From positions 2,346,449 through 2,410,448 of the forward strand of contig NZ_CP090898.1 in assembly GCF_023078835.1 (NCBI RefSeq): DNA of 64,000 nt, written 5' to 3'. A program made the position numbers and the translations under genes. Below, one piece after another: positions 1 through 7,732 of the stretch (within the stretch, counting starts at the first letter, position 1; each line of letters starts with the position of its first letter). The notes below the pieces were generated by a model. The model was not told where the DNA came from, did no database searches, and saw nothing but the letters and a program-made list of their open reading frames with translations. The DNA is from Synechococcus sp. NB0720_010. Its GTDB lineage: Bacteria > Cyanobacteriota > Cyanobacteriia > PCC-6307 > Cyanobiaceae.

Positions 1-2
1 TG

Positions 3-152
3 CTGGCCTTGCTGCGTCAGCTCTTTGCCGCTCCGCCCCAGGCCCGCCGCCTCTATCCCCTTCTGCTCTGGGCACGCCGGCGGGCCTTGCAATGGAAAGG
101 CCTGCCTGAGGACCCCGATCAAGGGGTGCCTCGGCAGGCCGGCAAGAGCTGA
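3..152 (+). CDS. C-terminal fragment of an unrecognised protein (5' end outside window)
   Basis: The frame is open from the left edge (first full codon at base 3) to a TGA at 150-152 and gives the last 49 residues. The tail is rich in Arg, Leu and Pro and contains LYPLLLWARRRALQWKG before a hydrophilic end. I do not recognise the family. It converges on cpcB with 12 bases between the two stops, so no cpcA can lie between them. Confidence 0.5.
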   Translation: MALLRQLFAAPPQARRLYPLLLWARRRALQWKGLPEDPDQGVPRQAGKS

Positions 153-166
153 TCTCAGCGGAGATC
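151..166. terminator. Short hairpin shared by two convergent gene ends
   Basis: GATCTC-AGCG-GAGATC forms a perfect 6-bp stem with a 4-base loop. It overlaps the stop of the left-edge gene and touches the cpcB stop. No T-run follows on either strand, so termination here is only a guess. Confidence 0.3.
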
Positions 167-683
167 AGGCAACAGCAGCAGCAGCGCGATCGAAGTAGGT
201 GCCGATCTCGCTCATCAGAGCGGAGCAGTCGCCGGGGGTGATGCCGTTGCGATCGTTAGCGATCGAGATGGCAGCGTCCTTCATCTTGCGGATGCCTTCA
301 GCCACGGAAGCGCCAGGAACGCCCAGGGCCAGGTAGGTCTCACGCAGGCCGTTCAGGCAGCGGTCTTCCAGCACGGAAGCGTCGCCGGTGAACACGGCGT
401 AGGTGACGTAGCGCAGCACGATCTCCATGTCGCGCAGGCAAGCAGCCATGCGACGGTGGGTGTAAGCGTTACCGCCGGGGGCGATCAGAGCGGGCTGCTC
501 GTCGAACAGCGCGCGGGCTGCATTGGTGACGATGGCAGAAGCGTTGGAGGTGATGCGGTTCACAGCATCCATGCGCTTGTTGCTCTCGCTCACCATGGCG
601 GCGAGGGCATCAATCTGACCAGCGTTCAGGAATTCGCCGCGGGCGTCAGCCTGGGCAACAACCTTGGTGAAAGCGTCGAACAT
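165..683 (-). CDS. cpcB: Phycocyanin beta subunit
   Basis: This is the 172-residue beta subunit of phycocyanin, a rod protein of the phycobilisome on the cytoplasmic face of the thylakoid. The start [18 protein letters not shown] is typical; an in-frame TTG two codons upstream (689) is less likely because the family begins at this ATG. A GAGGA ribosome site lies about 16 bases before it. Bilin-binding Cys82 (in [11 protein letters not shown]) and Cys153 (in TPGDCSAL) are present, as is Asn72, which is methylated in this family. Phycocyanin beta is normally followed by cpcA on the same strand. Here a convergent gene ends 12 bases downstream, so this copy is monocistronic. R-phycocyanin beta (RpcB) is an alternative name I cannot exclude. 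Confidence 0.93.
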   Translation of the reverse strand: MFDAFTKVVAQADARGEFLNAGQIDALAAMVSESNKRMDAVNRITSNASAIVTNAARALFDEQPALIAPGGNAYTHRRMAACLRDMEIVLRYVTYAVFTGDASVLEDRCLNGLRETYLALGVPGASVAEGIRKMKDAAISIANDRNGITPGDCSALMSEIGTYFDRAAAAVA

Positions 684-770
684 GAACAATTGTGTTCTTG
701 TCCTCAGAATGTAGGGAGGCCCTGGGCGCGAGCGTGAGCACTACGGTCAGGACGCGCCCAACGCTCAGGC

Positions 771-1811
771 ATGCAAGACGTCGTTCAGGCCTATTACGGC
801 AAGGAACTGCAGAGCACCGCTGATCTCAAGACCAGTGCCTGCTGCGATGCCGACGCGGTCCCCAACTGGCTCAAGCCCCTCTTAAGCCGGGTCCACCCTG
901 AGGTGAGCAGCCGCTACTACGGCTGCGGTTTGGTCTGCCCGCCCCAGTTGGAGGGCTGCCGCGTGCTGGATCTCGGCAGTGGCAGTGGCCGCGATGTCTA
1001 TCTGCTCTCCCAGTTGGTGGGTGCCTCGGGTGAGGTCGTCGGGGTGGACATGACCCCGGAACAGCTGGCGGTGGCTCGGGAGTACCTGCCGTTCCATGCG
1101 GAGCAATTTGGCTATGCCAACGTCCGCTTTCTCGAGGGGCAGATCGAGCGGCTGGAGGAGCTGGATCTGCAGCCCGCCAGCTTTGACGTCATCGTCAGCA
1201 ACTGCGTCTTGAATCTCTCCACCGACAAGCCTGCGGTCTTGAGGGGTATTCAGCGGCTCCTGAAGCCCGGTGGGGAGTTCTATTTCTCGGACGTCTACGT
1301 GGACCGGCGCCTACCGGCGGCCGTTCAGCGTCATCCGGTGCTCTACGGCGAATGCCTGGGCGGAGCGCTCTATTGGAATGACTTCCTGCGGATGGCCCGC
1401 GGGGCGGCCTTCACGGATCCGCGCCTGGTGAGCGACCGTCCCCTGGAGATCACCGAGCCCCAGCTGGCGGCTCTGGTGGGTGAGGCCCGCTTCTACTCCG
1501 CCACCTACCGGCTCTTCAACATCCCTGAACTGGAGGATGCCTGCGAGGACCACGGTCAGGCCGTCATCTACCGCGGCTCCATCGACCAGGCGCCCACGCG
1601 ACTGGAGTTCGACAAGCACCACAGCATCGAGGCCGGCAAGGTCTTCCCGGTCTGCGGGAACACCTATCGGATGCTGCACCAGACCCGTTTCGCTCCCCAC
1701 TTCCAGTTCATCGGGGACTTTGATCGCCACTACGGGCTGTTTGAGGGTTGCGGTTCGGCCATTCCCTTTGACCAGCTCGCCGCTGTCAGTGCGGCGGCGA
1801 GCTGCTGCTGA
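771..1811 (+). CDS. arsM: Arsenite S-adenosylmethionine methyltransferase
   Basis: This cytosolic enzyme of 346 residues methylates As(III) to methylated and volatile arsenicals. The Rossmann SAM motif VLDLGSGSGRDVYLL is near residues 65-80 and VVGVDMTPEQL follows. Conserved cysteines that bind As(III) can be seen: a Cys24-Cys25 pair (TSACCDA), NCVLNL, and YGECLGG. A long C-terminal domain (FPVCGNTYRML, then FEGCG) is the form found in cyanobacterial and eukaryotic ArsM. The protein ends in CC. No arsR, arsB or arsC lies beside it. It is divergent from cpcB across about 87 bases, with no obvious operator. Confidence 0.92.
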   Translation: MQDVVQAYYGKELQSTADLKTSACCDADAVPNWLKPLLSRVHPEVSSRYYGCGLVCPPQLEGCRVLDLGSGSGRDVYLLSQLVGASGEVVGVDMTPEQLAVAREYLPFHAEQFGYANVRFLEGQIERLEELDLQPASFDVIVSNCVLNLSTDKPAVLRGIQRLLKPGGEFYFSDVYVDRRLPAAVQRHPVLYGECLGGALYWNDFLRMARGAAFTDPRLVSDRPLEITEPQLAALVGEARFYSATYRLFNIPELEDACEDHGQAVIYRGSIDQAPTRLEFDKHHSIEAGKVFPVCGNTYRMLHQTRFAPHFQFIGDFDRHYGLFEGCGSAIPFDQLAAVSAAASCC

Positions 1812-1835
1812 TGGCCTGGGCTCAAGCCTTGGCTT

Positions 1836-1994
1836 TTAACCGAAAAAGCCCTTGCTGTTGAGCCAGAGCCCTAAGCCCAGCATCGGTACGAACACGGCGC
1901 CAGCGATCTGGAGCTTGATGCGCATGGCCGAGGGTTCGGCTTTGACCGGCTGTGCTGGCTTGGTCGAGGTCTTCTTGGAGCGGGATTTCGCCAT
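1836..1994 (-). CDS. Small single-span membrane protein, 52 aa
   Basis: The ORF starts MAKSRSKKTSTKPAQ, a Lys/Ser-rich cytoplasmic tail, and has one hydrophobic segment at about residues 26-46 (LQIAGAVFVPMLGLGLWL) before ending NSKGFFG. This layout is common among short conserved cyanobacterial membrane proteins, but I cannot name a function. It lies 17 bases downstream of the nitroreductase and could share its transcript. Confidence 0.6.
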   Translation of the reverse strand: MAKSRSKKTSTKPAQPVKAEPSAMRIKLQIAGAVFVPMLGLGLWLNSKGFFG

Positions 1995-2011
1995 GGGGGT
2001 GGGGGCCGGAG

Positions 2012-2659
2012 TTAGCGGTGCTCAATCAGATCGGAGGCGGAGTAGCGGACCTTGGCGAGGCCGGCGTACTTGTCCTCGGCGCTGCGGTAGCCGCAGGCGC
2101 AGACCACGCAGCTTTGGTAATCGCTGCTCTCGAGTCCCAGGATCTTGTCGTAGTCGCTGGGACTGAAGCCCTCGATGGCGCAGGTGTCCACCTCCAACAG
2201 GGCGGCGCTGGTGAGCAGGTTGCCCAGGGCGATATAGACCTGGTTGGCGCTCCACTGGCCAATGGCCTGGCTACGGGGTCCGTCGATCAGATCCACCTGA
2301 ATCATCTGGCGGTACCCCTCGAGCAGGCTGGCGTCGATGCCCCGGGTTGAGGCGGTGGCCTCGATCAGCCGATCGGCATCGGCGGCCAGGATCTCCCGCT
2401 TCTTCAGCAGCACCACCAGGTGGGAGCAGTCGGTGATTTGAGATTGGTTCCAGGAGTGGGGGCGTAGCTGGGCCCGCAGCTCGGCGTCGGTGATGACCAA
2501 GAACTTCCAGGGCTGGAGCCCATAGGACGAGGCCGTTAGAACCAAGGCGGACTCAAGCGCCTCCCAGGTTTCAGTCGGGATGCGCTGGCTGGGATCGAAG
2601 GTCTTCGTGGCGTAGCGCCACTGCAGGGCCTGCAGCAGTTGCGGGGAGGCCGTCGCCAT
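2012..2659 (-). CDS. Nitroreductase-family NAD(P)H:FMN oxidoreductase
   Basis: A 215-residue protein of the nitroreductase fold (NfsB/YdgI type), a cytosolic FMN dimer that reduces nitroaromatics or quinones with NAD(P)H. RYATKTFDPSQ near the N terminus is the usual FMN-phosphate region; SYGLQPWKFLVI and the WSANQVYIALGNLLTSAALL helix match family positions. The ATG at 2659 is preferred to the TTG directly before it. It lies 31 bases downstream of the betaine-binding protein gene, so it may be transcribed with that operon. The physiological substrate cannot be told. Confidence 0.85.
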   Translation of the reverse strand: MATASPQLLQALQWRYATKTFDPSQRIPTETWEALESALVLTASSYGLQPWKFLVITDAELRAQLRPHSWNQSQITDCSHLVVLLKKREILAADADRLIEATASTRGIDASLLEGYRQMIQVDLIDGPRSQAIGQWSANQVYIALGNLLTSAALLEVDTCAIEGFSPSDYDKILGLESSDYQSCVVCACGYRSAEDKYAGLAKVRYSASDLIEHR

Positions 2660-2690
2660 CAAGGTTCAGTCGTTGGCCACAGCTTCCCAT

Positions 2691-3674
2691 TCAGCCCGCA
2701 GCACCTGAGGGCCCGATCTGACCGCTGACCCAGTAGCGGACCCGTTCCGGATGCTGATCGAGGTACGCGTCCACGGCGGACTGGGCCGTGTCTTGATGGG
2801 CCTTCAACAACACCTCGGCCAGATCGGCATCGGGGATCCGAAAGCGCGTCAAGAAATCGGTGACCTCAGGGGCGAGAGCACTGAGGTCTGGCTGGCCGAT
2901 GGCGTGGATCCATTCAGTTCCTCCGAAGGCGCGTTTGGGGTCGCTGAGGAATCGCAGTTTGTAGCGAGCAAACATCCAGTGGGGTGTCCAGCTGGTGACC
3001 ACGACCCAACGACGCTCGCGGATGGCCTGGTCCAGCACGGCACTCATCGCTGCACTGCTCGAGGCCACCAACTTGATCGCGCTGAGGTCGTAGTCCTTCA
3101 GGGCGACCTGTGAGAGCTGATTCAGGCCCGATCCCGGGTCGATCCCTTGAACCTGATGGTCAAAGCGCGCAGCAATGGAGGCTTGGCGGAGATCGCCAAT
3201 GGAGTTGACCAGATCCGGATCGACGTAGTCGGGGACGACCCAGCCCAGCCGTCCGGAGTACATCGGACCGAGGTCTAAGACCCGATCGCGGACGCGCTTC
3301 CAGTAGTCCCGATGGGTCAGGGGAAGCCAGGCCATCAACATCAAATCCAGATCCCCTCGGGCAACGGAGGCGTATTGGATGCCGATGTCGGCCAGGACGC
3401 GTTCGACGGGCCAGCCCAGTTCCGTCTCGATCAGTTGCTTGGCCATCAGGCTGATCACCTCCGCATCAGCCCAGGGGGACCAGCCCAGTCGTAAGGGTCT
3501 CCGCTCAGTCCGGCCCTGCGCCTGAATTGTGCTTTGAGCCAGGGATTCGCTGCTGTTGCGTTGGCCCCCCTGTTGTTGGCGACCCAACTGGACCAAGCTC
3601 GCCAGCGAGAGTCCCGCCAGGCCCATGCCGCCCACCAGGGCGCTGCGCCGTGACCAGCGTGGAGCGTCGCTCAT
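2691..3674 (-). CDS. proX: Glycine betaine/proline betaine ABC transporter, substrate-binding protein
   Basis: This 327-residue periplasmic binding protein of the OpuAC family captures glycine betaine or related quaternary amines for the ProW permease. The N terminus carries SRRSALVGG followed by a hydrophobic stretch, a twin-arginine-like export signal. Aromatic residues that could form the betaine cage recur: LGWSPWADAEV, MLMAWLPLTHRDYW, VTSWTPHWMFARYKL. The start overlaps the end of proW by four bases (ATGA), which indicates translational coupling. It is the last gene of proV-proW-proX. A longer open frame upstream (to 4364) is only the antisense-like shadow of proW. Confidence 0.9.
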   Translation of the reverse strand: MSDAPRWSRRSALVGGMGLAGLSLASLVQLGRQQQGGQRNSSESLAQSTIQAQGRTERRPLRLGWSPWADAEVISLMAKQLIETELGWPVERVLADIGIQYASVARGDLDLMLMAWLPLTHRDYWKRVRDRVLDLGPMYSGRLGWVVPDYVDPDLVNSIGDLRQASIAARFDHQVQGIDPGSGLNQLSQVALKDYDLSAIKLVASSSAAMSAVLDQAIRERRWVVVTSWTPHWMFARYKLRFLSDPKRAFGGTEWIHAIGQPDLSALAPEVTDFLTRFRIPDADLAEVLLKAHQDTAQSAVDAYLDQHPERVRYWVSGQIGPSGAAG

Positions 3675-4531
3675 CGTTGTCTCCGGGCGTTGCTGGGTGA
3701 GAGGCCCTGGCTCAGGCGATCGAGAATCACCGCCAGGATCACCACCGCGATTCCCCCCTCGAAGCCCAGGCCAACATTGAGCTGTTGAATGCCTCTGAGC
3801 ACGACATCGCCGAGGCCGCCTCCGCCGATCATTGAGGTGATGACCACCATGGAGAGCGCCAACATGATGGTCTGGTTGACCCCGCTCATCACCGTCGGTA
3901 GAGCGCTGGGGAGTTGCACCATCCACAGCAGTTGCAGGTCGCTGCAACCAAAGGACCGTCCGGCCTCCACCAGATCTGTGGGCACCTGAGTGATCCCCAG
4001 GTAGGTGAGCCGCACGATCGGAGGCATGGCGAAGATCAAGGTGGCGATGATCGCGGGAACGGCTCCTGTGCTGAACAACATCACCGCCGGGATGAGGTAG
4101 ACGAAGGCCGGCATCGTCTGCATCAGATCCAGTCCGGGGCGCAGCAGTCTCCAGAGCCAGGGCTGACGGGTCCCAAGCACCGCCAGGGGAAAGCCCAGAA
4201 GCAAGGCCAACAGTGAGGAGGTGATCACGAGGGCCAAGGTGGCGAGCATCGGCTCCCAAAGACCCAGGGCCAGGACCAGGTTCAAGCCCAGCAGGCTGAA
4301 GAGGGCAAAGCTGCCTCCCACCAAACGCCACCCCACCACGGCAACGACCAGGGCAAACAGCCATGGCGCGGGTTGAGCCAGGACGAACTCAAGCGTTGCG
4401 GTCAATCGCTCAATGGCGACCTGGACCACGTCGAAGAGGCCCTGGCCGTTGTTTAAGAGCCACTCCACAGCGGCATCTACCCCTAGCCCCAGCGGCCCGG
4501 CCTGCTCGAGACTCGCCAGCGTGAGCACCAT
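3671..4531 (-). CDS. proW: Glycine betaine ABC transporter permease
   Basis: A 286-residue inner-membrane permease of the BPD-transport family. Hydrophobic spans run through the protein, and the cytoplasmic EAA-type loop that contacts the ATPase is visible as VEAGRSFGCSDLQLLWMVQL. The segment MVVITSMIGGGGLGDVVLRG is a hallmark of ProW/OpuAB permeases. Its start overlaps the proV stop by one base (TGATG) and its stop overlaps proX by four bases. With proV and proX it forms a complete osmoprotectant importer, placed back to back with the betaine synthesis genes. Confidence 0.92.
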   Translation of the reverse strand: MVLTLASLEQAGPLGLGVDAAVEWLLNNGQGLFDVVQVAIERLTATLEFVLAQPAPWLFALVVAVVGWRLVGGSFALFSLLGLNLVLALGLWEPMLATLALVITSSLLALLLGFPLAVLGTRQPWLWRLLRPGLDLMQTMPAFVYLIPAVMLFSTGAVPAIIATLIFAMPPIVRLTYLGITQVPTDLVEAGRSFGCSDLQLLWMVQLPSALPTVMSGVNQTIMLALSMVVITSMIGGGGLGDVVLRGIQQLNVGLGFEGGIAVVILAVILDRLSQGLSPSNARRQR

Positions 4532-5559
4532 CAGCCCTGCTCCTTAAGGGCCTGCAGCAGCCCCCTTGGTGTCACCACTCCCAATGGTCGTCGTTCAGGG
4601 TCCAGAACGGGGGTGGGCCAGGGGTTGCTTGAGACCGCATGAATGGCCTCGTTCAGCAGGAGTTCCGAGGGGAGAGCTCCGGCGGCTGAAGCCTCGATCC
4701 AAATGTTCTCTGGGTTGCGTAGGCCTTGGAAGCGTCCCTCGGAATCCAGGCTGAGAGTGATCCCCAGGTCTTCGGGGATGGGTTCGACGATCTGCCGCAG
4801 GGTGAGCACCGAACCCCGATCGACCGTTTGAAAGAAGGCCCGGACCGCGGGGTTCGCCGGTGCTTCAAGGAGCTCCTGGGGTGTTCCGCACTGCAGCACC
4901 TCCCCCGATTGCATCAGGGCGATGCGATCGCCAATGCGGATGGCCTCATCGAGGTCATGGGAGATGAACACCACTGTGCGTCGCTGTTCGGCCTGCAGGT
5001 CCAGCAGTAGGTCCTGCATGTCTCGGCGGATGAGCGGATCGAGGGCGGAGAAGGCCTCATCCATCAACAGGATCGGGGGATCCAGCGCCAGGGCCCGGGC
5101 CAGTCCCACCCGCTGCTGCATCCCTCCGGATAGTTGGGCTGGCTTCTGCTTCAACTGGCTGCCCAGCCCCACCCGCTCCAGGGCACGTCTGGCTTGCTTC
5201 TGACGCTCCGCCCTGGGAACGCCGGCCACCTCCAGGCCAAACGCAGCGTTGTCGAGAACGCTGCGTTGCGGGAACAGGGCAAAGGACTGGAAGACCATGG
5301 CCATGGCGTTCCGGCGCAGTTGGTTGAGCGCCTTTGGAGAGAGTGTCGCCAGGGCCTGGCCGCGCACTTGCACGGATCCCGAGCTGGGCTCGATCAGTCC
5401 GTTAATCATGCGCAACAAGGTGGACTTCCCCGAGCCCGAGAGGCCCATCACCACAAAGATCTCGCCGGGTTGGATCGTGAGGGAGACCTGCTGGACAGCC
5501 GCTTTGGGCTGCCCCAAGAACTGCTTTGAAACGGCTTGAAGTGTGATCTCTGCAGACAC
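4531..5559 (-). CDS. proV: Glycine betaine ABC transporter, ATP-binding subunit
   Basis: The 342-residue ATPase energises betaine import. Walker A GLSGSGKST is at residues 39-47, the Q-loop at MVFQSFALFP, the signature at LSGGMQQRVG, Walker B at ILLMDEAFSALD and the H-loop at VVFISHD. The C terminus (VLDPERRPLGVVTPRGLLQAL) looks like a single reduced CBS unit; OpuAA/ProV proteins usually carry a tandem CBS pair that senses ionic strength. It is the first gene of the minus-strand operon. The 318-bp upstream region is shared with the divergent betaine synthesis genes. Confidence 0.93.
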   Translation of the reverse strand: MSAEITLQAVSKQFLGQPKAAVQQVSLTIQPGEIFVVMGLSGSGKSTLLRMINGLIEPSSGSVQVRGQALATLSPKALNQLRRNAMAMVFQSFALFPQRSVLDNAAFGLEVAGVPRAERQKQARRALERVGLGSQLKQKPAQLSGGMQQRVGLARALALDPPILLMDEAFSALDPLIRRDMQDLLLDLQAEQRRTVVFISHDLDEAIRIGDRIALMQSGEVLQCGTPQELLEAPANPAVRAFFQTVDRGSVLTLRQIVEPIPEDLGITLSLDSEGRFQGLRNPENIWIEASAAGALPSELLLNEAIHAVSSNPWPTPVLDPERRPLGVVTPRGLLQALKEQG

Positions 5560-5877
5560 CTCAAAGCCGAAGCACTGCGGCGACCCTAGCGATCAAAAGC
5601 TCAATCAACAGGCTGAAGGGTGATCGTCAGGTCTTTAGCAAGTTCAAACATTTGCTCGAATGGCCTTTGCTCACTTTGATGTCGGCGACTGAGCGGCAAT
5701 CAGATCACTTTGCAGCTTGAAGCAACCACTGACAGCCCTAGGCCTCATCGATAGGTTGCGGCCATGGCTTAGTTCACGACTTCGTGAACTGTGTCCGGAG
5801 GCCTCTTCAGAGGTGATCCCCCAGCCCTATTGCTGAGCCCTGAAGGTTTGCGTCTATCGGTGGCTCCCGAGGATTGA
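5560..5877. other. Shared control region between betaine uptake and betaine synthesis
   Basis: These 318 bases separate the divergent starts of proV and the glycine/sarcosine methyltransferase and should hold promoters for both. I see no coding frame. The region is less GC-rich than its neighbours around 5620-5700. Its clearest element is the palindrome at 5771-5790. Confidence 0.6.
5771..5790. promoter_or_regulatory. 20-bp palindrome, candidate operator
   Basis: AGTTCACGA-CT-TCGTGAACT is a perfect 9-bp inverted repeat around two bases, about 87 bases before the methyltransferase start and 211 bases before proV. Its size and symmetry suit a dimeric winged-helix or TetR/GntR-type repressor. 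It could control both directions. A cruciform or RNA hairpin is possible, but there is no T-run. I saw no second copy in the window. Confidence 0.5.
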
Positions 5878-6750
5878 ATGACGACATCCCACCGCACACA
5901 AGCATCCTCGGCCCATCGGCCGAAGACTGCTGGAGCAATGGATGAGCAGCGGTTTGGTGCCGCTCCTGAATCTGTTCGTGAGACCGATCACTATCAGCAG
6001 GAGTACATCGAGCAGTTCGCTGATCGATGGGATCGCCTGATCGATTGGGAGGCCCGCGCGCAGGCGGAGGGTGATTTCTATATCCGGATCCTGCGCGAGC
6101 ACGGGGTGAAGTCCGTGCTGGACGTCGCGACGGGGACGGGGTTCCACTCCATTCGCCTCCTCCAAGAAGGTTTTGATGTGGTGAGTGCCGATGGCAGTCC
6201 CAACATGCTCGCCCGCGCCTTCCGCAATGCCCGAGATCGTGATCAGCTCCTGCGGACTGCCCAGGCGGACTGGCGCTTTCTGAACCGGGATATCCACGGC
6301 ACGTTTGATGCTGTGATTTGTTTGGGTAATTCTTTTACGCACCTGTTTCGCGAGCGTGATCGGCGTAAATCTCTGGCGGAGTATTACGCCGTCTTGAAGC
6401 ACAACGGCCTGCTGATTCTCGACCATCGCAATTACGACCGCCTGCTTGAAGGTGGTGCCGCCGTGAAGCAGGGGAAGGGGACGGTCTATTGCGGAGAGGA
6501 TGTCTCAGTGAGCCCCGATTGTGTGGATGAGGGTCTTGCTCGCTTCCGCTATGCCTTCAGTGATGGCAGTACTTTCCACCTCAACATGTTCCCGCTTCGC
6601 TATGGCTATGTGCGTCGCTTAATGCGCGAGGTGGGTTTCCAGAAAATCACCAGTTACGGCGATTACCAGCGCGGCAAGGATGATCCTGACTTTTATGCCC
6701 ATGTGGCCCATAAGGCCTATGAGGTTGATGGCGATACAACGGTGATCTAG
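5878..6750 (+). CDS. bsmA: Glycine/sarcosine N-methyltransferase
   Basis: This SAM-dependent enzyme (GSMT) makes sarcosine and dimethylglycine from glycine, the first steps of betaine synthesis. It has 290 residues. The SAM-binding motif VLDVATGTGFHSIRLL is at about residues 80-95, SADGSPNMLARA follows, and ICLGNSFTHLF marks the active-site region typical of GSMT. The first ATG is at 5878; another in-frame ATG at 5938 (MDEQRFGAAPE) would remove a 20-residue, poorly conserved-looking tail and may be the true start. The next gene begins after 2 bases, so the two methyltransferases are one operon. Confidence 0.92.
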   Translation: MTTSHRTQASSAHRPKTAGAMDEQRFGAAPESVRETDHYQQEYIEQFADRWDRLIDWEARAQAEGDFYIRILREHGVKSVLDVATGTGFHSIRLLQEGFDVVSADGSPNMLARAFRNARDRDQLLRTAQADWRFLNRDIHGTFDAVICLGNSFTHLFRERDRRKSLAEYYAVLKHNGLLILDHRNYDRLLEGGAAVKQGKGTVYCGEDVSVSPDCVDEGLARFRYAFSDGSTFHLNMFPLRYGYVRRLMREVGFQKITSYGDYQRGKDDPDFYAHVAHKAYEVDGDTTVI

Positions 6751-6752
6751 TC

Positions 6753-7604
6753 ATGACTCAGACCCAGTTCTCAGTCGCTGAGCGCACGGCTTCGGACTAC
6801 TACGACAGCGTCGATGCTGATCGCTTCTATGAAGAGGTCTGGGGTGGCGAAGACATTCACATCGGTCTCTATGACTCCGATGCCGAGGCCATCGCACCTG
6901 CCAGTCAGCGCACGGTCAATGCCTTAATTGAATTGATCGGAACGCTCCCACCTGGGGCGACGGTTGTTGATTTGGGTTCGGGCTACGGCGGCGCCGCCCG
7001 CCGCCTCGCCAAGGAGTTCGGGGCCCGCGTTGAGGCGATCAATATTTCCGCCGTTGAGAACGCTCGCCATTGCCAGCTCAATGAACGCGCTGGATTGCAA
7101 GGGCAAATCCAGGTGCATGACGCCTCCTTTGAGGACGTTCCGCTTCCGGCCGGTTGTGCCGATGTGGTCTGGAGTCAGGACGCCATCCTTCACTCAGGCG
7201 ACCGGCAGAAAGTCCTTCAAGAGGCTGCGCGCCTGCTGAAGCCGGGGGGGGTCATGGTCTTGACCGATCCGATGGCCGCCGATGGGGTGGAGGCCGCGTC
7301 CCTCACGGCCATCCTCGATCGCATTCATCTCCCGGACCTCGGGTCACCGGATCGCTATCAGCAGTGGGCGGGCCAGGCCGGACTCGTGCGGGAGGTCTGG
7401 CAGGACCAGACGGCGATGCTGGTTCGCCATTACAGCCGTGTTCGCGAGGAGCTCACGCGACGGGAGCAGGAGCTGCAGGCCAAGATCAGCCCGGAATACC
7501 TCCAGCGCATGGCCGCGGGCCTGGGGCACTGGATTGAAGGAGGGCAGCAGGGGCGCCTGAGTTGGGGGTTAATGCGCTTCCGCAAGCCAGCTGCAGAGGT
7601 CTGA
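6753..7604 (+). CDS. bsmB: Sarcosine/dimethylglycine N-methyltransferase
   Basis: SDMT completes glycine betaine synthesis, adding methyl groups to sarcosine and dimethylglycine with SAM as donor. It is a 283-residue class I methyltransferase with VVDLGSGYGGAARRLA at residues 71-86, VWSQDAILHS in the active-site strand, and LLKPGGVMVLTDPM. The family is known from halotolerant cyanobacteria and actinomycetes. The stop overlaps the start of the next tiny gene (TGATG), tying the downstream symporter genes to the betaine operon. Confidence 0.93.
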   Translation: MTQTQFSVAERTASDYYDSVDADRFYEEVWGGEDIHIGLYDSDAEAIAPASQRTVNALIELIGTLPPGATVVDLGSGYGGAARRLAKEFGARVEAINISAVENARHCQLNERAGLQGQIQVHDASFEDVPLPAGCADVVWSQDAILHSGDRQKVLQEAARLLKPGGVMVLTDPMAADGVEAASLTAILDRIHLPDLGSPDRYQQWAGQAGLVREVWQDQTAMLVRHYSRVREELTRREQELQAKISPEYLQRMAAGLGHWIEGGQQGRLSWGLMRFRKPAAEV

Positions 7605-7729
7605 TGGATTCGTTCGCGGGCGCTGTCTTGATCTTTGTGGTGGGCGGTGTCGTCACCTTGGCGACCACCGTGATGGTGATTCAGGGCCATCTGCACTGGC
7701 GTGGCCGGGATCCCTGGGGGGAGGGCTAA
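7604..7729 (+). CDS. Tiny membrane protein preceding the symporter, 41 aa
   Basis: The ATG shares its A with the stop of the dimethylglycine methyltransferase gene. The product has one hydrophobic span (AVLIFVVGGVVTLATTVMV, residues 7-25) and a short polar tail ending RGRDPWGEG. It stops 3 bases before the symporter gene. Short one-span proteins are known immediately before sodium/solute symporter genes and have been called symporter small accessory proteins; the position and shape fit, but I cannot show homology. Confidence 0.65.
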   Translation: MDSFAGAVLIFVVGGVVTLATTVMVIQGHLHWRGRDPWGEG

Positions 7730-7732
7730 GTC

